Part shown: piece after piece, positions 58,801 through 64,000 of the stretch
Layout: each line of letters starts with the position of its first letter
Numbering within the stretch: position 1 is the stretch's first letter
NCBI GenBank assembly: GCA_018806985.1
Contig: JADANN010000420.1
Location: 1,426,001 to 1,490,000 of the forward strand
From: Angiostrongylus vasorum
Lineage: Eukaryota; Nematoda; Chromadorea; Rhabditida; Metastrongylidae
Length of the DNA stretch: 64,000 nucleotides
Direction of reading: 5' to 3'
Notes under the pieces: generated by a model
Seen by the model: only the letters and a program-made list of their open reading frames with translations
Database searches by the model: none
What the model was told of the DNA's origin: nothing
Translations under genes and position numbers: made by a program

Positions 58801-58865
58801 TACCCTGCTGCCTAAGGGTATCTATTTCACTGTACATCGCAGTATGACACTCAGAAACCACTGAC
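55806..58865 (-). mobile_element. RTE-type retrotransposon, near full length but broken (copy F)
   Basis: Minus strand, 5' to 3'. The 5' end (58865-58620) matches the SR 5' half. An N-terminal ORF region follows (58774-58301). Endonuclease: EDFNARLGKANEMNTGW with GKFGIGERSQDG near 58080, then IDDILTNREW and GSDHRLLPC (catalytic SDH) at 57870-57780. Reverse transcriptase: DRRDLDNYRSICLFSLLYKL near 56980, FTDDIVTFS near 56620 (active-site xxDD), a long frame at 56505-55957 with GTQLLDSTLLSAFCYAAETC and RSSDFRNLSYLRDP. The 3' end is ACCATCCAAGTATCCAAG at about 55820. Several stops and frameshifts; no single intact ORF. Confidence 0.9.
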
Positions 58866-59254
58866 GGATAACGACGATAGTGAGCTAAATTTAAAGAAAA
58901 GTTTAGCGAGCAACAACTGGTATATTCTAAACTTTTGTTTGCAGCATCAAAAAATATAGAGTGATGTGTAAAGAGAGGTCGGCTCGATAACCTGTAGATA
59001 ATCCAGTGACTCGAGCTGATTCCTGAAAAATCTCCCCATTTGTAGGTGCCAGACTTCGTTACATCCCTGTATTCTACTCTCACAAGAGGCACGAAGTGCG
59101 CCACATTTTTCGTAGCCTTTTATTTCAATTTTTTTTCAAAAAAGTAAGCCAAACAGTATTTTGTGGAGTTCCGCTATGACATGGGTTTACTGTTACCTAA
59201 CTATTGCAGGGAAAGGAACAATCCAGTTGTAGAAAACTTAGACTCTAGTTGTTG

Positions 59255-59545
59255 ATGGGGCGCGTGGCGCAGTGGTCGGAGGCGTCTTGTAACACATACG
59301 TGAGGTCGATCCCCGCGCCCGTGGCCCCACCAAGCCTTCCATCCTCCGAGGTCGGCAAATTGGTACCATATCTGTCTGAGAGGATAGCAGCAGTGGCTCG
59401 ATACATCGGTAGGGCACCGCGAGTCATTGTAAAGGCCAGATATGCATTCAATCACCTCCAAACGATGTTTAATGAAGTCGACTGCATGGCGCATCCCTCA
59501 GGGATTGATTAACGCTCAGAGCTTTGTCCTTTTATTTTATTTAGT
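59255..59545 (+). mobile_element. SINE-A, full length, best tRNA-like head
   Basis: Head GGGCGCGTGGCGCAGTGG begins with GGGCGCG, and CGCGCCC follows box B (GGTCGATCCC), so a seven-pair acceptor-like stem is intact over a 63-base head. Centre ATATCTGTCTGAGAGGATAG, tail GGGATTGATTAACGCTCAG then AGCTTTGTCC. The open frame across it (59249-59512) is SINE sequence. Confidence 0.9.
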
Positions 59546-59943
59546 TGTCGATTACATTACTCTTTAAATCTTTTAAATGAGAGCTACTTTCATTTCGACG
59601 GGAAAAAAAAGAACTATAGCTCTGTATTTCCTACACATCGCTGAACACGTATTGAATATGGCGGCCGCCGCCCACGCTCTACTTCTCTGAACTCTGCCTA
59701 CCCTGCGTCTCTGCAAGTTCGGTTTTCGCCCTTCGTTATTTCGCTCGTTTCCAGCCGGCAATCTAATGAGCAACACGGATAGAATTCATTATATCCATGA
59801 ATATTGTGTGTATTTTTTGACGATGATTCAACTTTTGGGTTCCATACGATCGTTGTAAATTTCTGTTGAAGAATCGGTTTTAGCTCTTCTCTCATAACCG
59901 TCGCTTTTTTAAGTCCTTGAATGTCGCGAAATTAGCGCTAATA

Positions 59944-61084
59944 TTATTTCTCACTACTTATATGCTTTTCACAATATTCTGGATAGTTTATAGCGGCTAG
60001 ATCGCTTAAAAAGCCATTCGATTCACTTGTGTTAGATTGTTCAGTTCCTGCAAACACAACTTGTCTCCGTTCAGCTGCCCGGGTTTTCACAACGGTTCTC
60101 AACGATTTCCCACCACGATTGGGTGACTAAAAACGAGTTAGAATAGTAAAAGTGCTGAACAACGAGTAAATTCTGTAGAAATTCGATGATTCATTTGATC
60201 CCTCATCAGTTGTTGATGAAAATCTGAGTTTGGCTGTGAAACCACTTCATATCCGTACCGTGAGCGAGTTTCATTGGCGTTTATTGCTTCGTTCACAATC
60301 GTCTATGGATTTTCTATGGAAGAAATCTGCGTTTCTCCCAGGTGAAACGCAGCTCTGTAACTCGGTATTCAAATGTGGTCGTAATCGAGTCACACCAATG
60401 AAGACTTCCTACTGCTGGTCACTTTTCGTGACTCATCGTCGAACGAATCATCTCTACAGGTCAGTCGTTTTATCATATCATCCTGTCATCAAGCACAGAA
60501 CCAAACTATGACCAGGATGTACAGATAAAGCTGAGCACACAAACCGAGAACTCCTTCATCGTTGACTTTTCGTCTTAGGCTTTGAGTTCGACTTCGATTA
60601 CCATCGTTTTCAGGATACTGTATATTAGGAAGTGGTGACATCATCTGTTTTCAGATCGAACTCCCGAACTCGTTCTTCGTCACGCGCGCGTTTTTCTGTG
60701 TCGACAACGACTGTCACTAATTCGTTGGATAACGTTTGGATAGCGAATATTCGAAGAACGATTATTGGAATAATCGAGTGTCTTTGCGTAAATGGACGTC
60801 GTTTTTTTCGCACTGAGAGCAAATTTCTTCGTCTTCAGTTGACATTAGTCCTCAGTGCGTCGTAATCATCGTCATCGACGTCCCTCTCCATGTACTCTCA
60901 ACTAATCCGCTGACCTTAGCCACATCACCCAGCGCTGGCGCATCAGTGATTCATGTTCAGTTCCATTATGTGAACTTTGGAGGACCACTGTTGATTTGGT
61001 TTGACTTTGTGATTTGCAAATTGTTGAGGAAGAATCGTATACATAGAAATCACTTCTCTTCTTTCTCTGCAGTAAATCAAGCAT
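59944..61084 (-). CDS. Unidentified minus-strand gene, exon candidates
   Basis: Four protein-like segments on the minus strand. 61084-60929: ATG, MLDLLQRKKRSDFYVYDSSS, to a GTGATG donor. 60644-60489: after AAAACAG, MMSPLPNIQYPENDGNRSRT and a hydrophobic LYLYILVIVWFC. 60408-60271: after GCAGTAG, EVFIGVTRLRPHLNTELQSC. 60126-59944: after GTTTTTAG, SPNRGGKSLRTVVKTRAAER to SEK and TAA. Splice phases between them are not all resolved and overlapping frames (for example RARDEERVREFDLKTDD near 60660) are also credible. Possibly a small single-pass membrane protein. Family unknown. Confidence 0.35.
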
Positions 61085-61319
61085 TCGTCAATGACAATGT
61101 TTGATGATGAATTGTGGAGTCACAGTTGCTATGGAACCATCAACTATCTAATTAGCAGTCGTACATGTCTGTCCTTGTAAAAATCGGTGTTTTAAACTTT
61201 ATTTTTGAGGTTTCGTCTTTTAAATTTTGGCTTGGCGATCTTCTTTACGTCGAAACACTCTGCAGTACCGTTTTCTTCTCGGCAATTCCAAGGTTGTTAT
61301 ACTGCACATGCATGTTTTC

Positions 61320-61400
61320 ACACAAAAACACTTACAACACACCACTAGCTGACGTTTCAGCAGTACTGCCTTTCTCAGGAGCCTGGGAGGTTATAGTAAT
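61320..61400. repeat. FB arm fragment
   Basis: CACCACTAGCTGACGTTTC and TTTCTCAGGAGCCTGGGAG, the FB core in the TTTCTCAG orientation. Confidence 0.45.
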
Positions 61401-61649
61401 ACGCAATTTATTATGCCAAATACTTCAATAGTACAAACAGAAAAAGAAAAATTTGCGTCGTAATGACAGGGTCAGCAGCTTCTCGAAAACCCCTGCCGTC
61501 TTTTACGTGCTTTGCACTGAGGGTGAACAGCCGGCTAGAGTGAGGTTGATAGAAAGTCGATCCTGGGATCCCTGCAGTACTTTATCACTCCACACTCTTA
61601 ATCAGTTATCGTATTTTTCTGCGTTCGGTACCTTCTCTGTTCTCATTCC

Positions 61650-61760
61650 TCTCACACTGTTATATCTTGCCTTGTTTCATCTTGCTCTCCCTCTCTTTCT
61701 TCCCCTTTTCCCTCTCTCCTTTCCTGTTTCTGTCTCTATTCTATCGTGGTCTTTCATGAC
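61650..61760. repeat. Pyrimidine-rich low-complexity tract
   Basis: CTTGCTCTCCCTCTCTTTC and CCTCTCTCCTTTCCTG. It makes the apparent hydrophobic protein frame at 61453-61905 untrustworthy. Confidence 0.7.
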
Positions 61761-62087
61761 TGTTTACACACACGCGCGGTCAAAAAGCCATCGAAATGGA
61801 CAACTAACGCGTTTATCGCGACCAACCGGAGTCGAGTTCACTGGAGTGGTCCAATTTTTGTTCTTTCCATTATTCTCCTATTCTTCACTATTCATTATTG
61901 AATAAGAAGAATCTTTAAGAAGAACAGCAAAAAGTAGACAGTTTCCCTCGTAAACGCTGCTCATATGCCACACTTACAGTGTCACCTCTCTTTTGTCTTC
62001 ATTAATTTTGTTCGTTGGTTTTTGTTTTATTACCATGAGCAACTATTCCTTTTTCATCAAGTAAACTCCATTGTTATCATTAATTGT

Positions 62088-62366
62088 GGGCGAGTGTGTG
62101 GCGCAGTGGTCGGAGGCGTCCTGCAACATACATGGGGTCGATCCCTGACGCCCATGGCACAGCAAGCCCTCCATGCCTTCGGGGTCGGCAAATTGGTGCC
62201 GGACTTGTCTAGGAGGATAGCAGCACTGGCTCGATACATCGATAGGCCACTGCGAGTCATTGTAAAGGACAAATTTGCATTCAGTCACCTCCAACGTTGC
62301 TTAGTGAAGTCGAATGCATGGCGCAACCCTCAGTGATTGATCAACGCCGAGAGCTTTATCCTTTTA
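62088..62366 (+). mobile_element. SINE-A, full length
   Basis: Head GGCGAGTGTGTGGCGCAGTGG region (box A TGTGGCGCAGTGG), box B GGGGTCGATCCCTGACGCCC, centre GGACTTGTCTAGGAGGATAG, tail GTGATTGATCAACGCCGAG and AGCTTTATCC. Confidence 0.9.
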
Positions 62367-62419
62367 TCATTAATAGCAACAGTAAAGTTTTGCATTTAGT
62401 ATAGTATACTGTACTCAAA

Positions 62420-62490
62420 AATATGGTACATAGTATTTCACATTGTACTCCGCCATGAGAAAGAAGAATAGGCAGTAAATAAGAGGTTAA
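62420..62490 (+). mobile_element. SINE-B tail fragment
   Basis: GTATTTCACATTGTACTCCG and GAATAGGCAGTAAATAAGAG, the SINE-B tail without head. It abuts the FB element. Confidence 0.65.
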
Positions 62491-62497
62491 AAGCATC

Positions 62498-62854
62498 GTA
62501 ATTCTTCGTATCTTGTTGAGCAAACACGAGGTGCTACTTTATTCTTTATTCCGTTAAAGCCGACGTTTCGGCAGATTTCGCCTTCCTCAGAGCCTGGAAA
62601 GGTCAAGCTGATTGACAGCAATCTATTTGACCAAACACCTCCATAACCAAACAGAGAAAACATTTCTTTATTTCTTTCTATTATAGAAATATTTCTCTGT
62701 TTGGTTATGGAGGTGTTTGGCCAAATAGATTGCTGTCAGTCAGCTTGACCTTTCCAGGCTCTGAGGAAGGCGAAATCCGCCGAAAGGTCGGCTTTAACGG
62801 AATAAAGAATAAAGTAGCACCTCGTGTTTGCTCAACAAGAATACGAAGAATTAC
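62498..62854. repeat. Fold-back (FB) element, near-perfect inverted repeat
   Basis: Arms about 165 bases each (62498-62664 and 62687-62854) around a spacer of about 22 bases. Matching ends GTAATTCTTCGTATC and its complement; AGGTGCTACTTTATTC and GAATAAAGTAGCACCT; CCAAACACCTCCATAACC and GGTTATGGAGGTGTTTGG. The core TTCGCCTTCCTCAGAGCC recurs in every FB copy. No ORF of note. Confidence 0.95.
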
Positions 62855-63504
62855 TTGATCAATGCCGAGGTTAATAGAAAGTCGGACGTGGGATTTAAAA
62901 CATTGTAATAGTAACTTTTTTTTCTACTAACTTCCTCTTAGTTTTTTTTCTTTGGCCGCAACTTACGAGGGTTGGAACTTTCGTATGGTGCTCATCTAAG
63001 AGTACATTCGAAGATATGAGTTAGTTAAGCTTCAAGGTGGAATTGTTTTAGAACATCTGAAAGAATCTTAATGTGTCTTAATAGATTTGTTACAAATTTT
63101 ATTAATTTTAATTTTTTTAAAGTTTATTTTAATATGTTTTATCATGAATAAATTTATTATTATAGAAATAAATCTATTTAATTAAGTAGAGGTTTTTGTA
63201 GGGGAGAAATAAGAGTGCTAATGACATGTAAACCGGAACAAGTTCATTTATGTTACAACCATACGAATTTCGTTAACACCTGTCTGAATGGGATTCTCTC
63301 GTGAGACTCGCTTTCTCACTGATTCATCAACTCTCTGAAGTAATCAGATATACATGCATTGTTTCGCTAGTACTTCCATCTCCACAACAAATCCGCAACG
63401 TTGACCTGCCACTTCCAACAGATTGCGACCACGTCCAGAAGGTATCGATCGGCGGCTGGACAGCTGACTGGATGTTGCCGACATTTGTCAGGATGCGTAA
63501 ATAT

Positions 63505-63527
63505 ACACACACCGACACACACATACA

Positions 63528-63578
<51 letters not shown>

Positions 63579-63605
63579 GCACGCACGCACGCACGCACAC
63601 ACACA
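63505..63605. repeat. (AC)n microsatellite
   Basis: About 100 bases of CA repeat with interruptions (ATACAC, GCAC). Confidence 0.95.
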
Positions 63606-64000
63606 AAACATGGGCACACTTTTCACAGACGCCTACGCAGATACGCGCACATACATACAGATATAGATTGATAGAAGCGTGCGCAACGTCATACGAGCAC
63701 GCAAGAGTTATGCTTTTTAACAGTCCTTTCTTTACCGATAACTAGCTTCTATGAGTCTGAGAGTGGCATTATTTTCTGGTCACTTCTAGTGCAGTTCGTC
63801 GTTCGGCAAAAATTGTTGATAATCGCGGTTTCTGAGCTTTATTCTTGGTCATTTCGTGGTTCTTAGCTATAGAGTTTGGATCACAGATAGTAAACTTTTT
63901 TCATTTCTCGATAAGCATTTCTTTCTTAGAACCTGGTATCCTTTTGTGTTTGAGACCTTAAAAATGCTTTGCTGTGGAATTCATGATGGTAAAGGAATGC

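Noticed and set aside
61453..61905. 150-codon hydrophobic ORF
   Set aside because: Most of it is a C/T-rich low-complexity tract (Leu/Ser/Phe/Pro runs); no splice or start context.
63301..63745. ORFs of His/Thr or Cys/Val repeats
   Set aside because: They are translations of the (AC)n microsatellite on both strands.
1..64000. CRISPR arrays, operons, toxin-antitoxin or phage defence systems
   Set aside because: No spaced direct repeats, no compact gene clusters and abundant introns and SINEs; the sequence is eukaryotic.

Overview
The window looks like a piece of nematode chromosome, most probably from a clade V strongylid (hookworm-like) worm. This is an inference. It rests on split genes with GTAAGT/GTGAGT donors and short TTTCAG-type acceptors, RTE-type endonuclease/reverse-transcriptase fragments of the kind common in hookworm genomes, and a mariner relic. 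The sequence is moderately AT-rich, repeat-dense and gene-poor. No bacterial operon, CRISPR array, rRNA or intact canonical tRNA was seen.

Left part (0-5.1 kb): the 3' end of an ABC half-transporter gene on the plus strand (exons about 468-552 and 1410-1939), followed by a decayed, apparently intronless Pumilio/PUF copy (about 3.04-5.1 kb). Middle-left (5.9-20.5 kb): a minus-strand gene for a polytopic membrane protein. I reconstruct it from ten exons with compatible reading phases. Its introns hold an RTE relic, a mariner relic and several SINEs. 28.9-31.4 kb: exons of a second minus-strand membrane-protein gene, incomplete. 49.4 kb: an isolated plus-strand exon resembling an ABCC-type transporter loop. 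59.9-61.1 kb: a cluster of plausible minus-strand coding segments of unknown identity. Other single exon candidates are listed with low confidence.

Most of the remainder is mobile DNA. Names used below are mine. SINE-A: about 290 bp, tRNA-derived head with box A and box B, tail ending near an AAGCTTTATCC-type run; at least 12 copies. SINE-B: a second tRNA-like head with a different tail ending near AGTAGGCAGTAAATAA, often found as inverted (snap-back) pairs. SINE-C: a tRNA-like head sharing the SINE-A centre but with another tail. SR: about 390 bp, begins with a CCTCCCAACGG hairpin, ends in TTCAAGTATCAAGTAAG; its two ends match the two ends of an RTE element, so it is probably its non-autonomous partner. 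FB: fold-back elements with long inverted arms carrying a CTGAGGAAGGCGAAAT-like core. RTE non-LTR retrotransposons (at least five copies, all broken) are the likely source of the reverse transcriptase used by SR. How the SINE families are mobilised is not shown by the sequence.

Stretches without recognisable content: about 5.1-5.9, 11.27-11.5, 13.2-14.7, 29.6-30.0, 33.0-33.7, 41.4-42.9, 52.6-54.2, 54.85-55.8 and 62.9-63.5 kb. The genes do not form an evident pathway; the unifying theme is a retrotransposon community with nested insertions.
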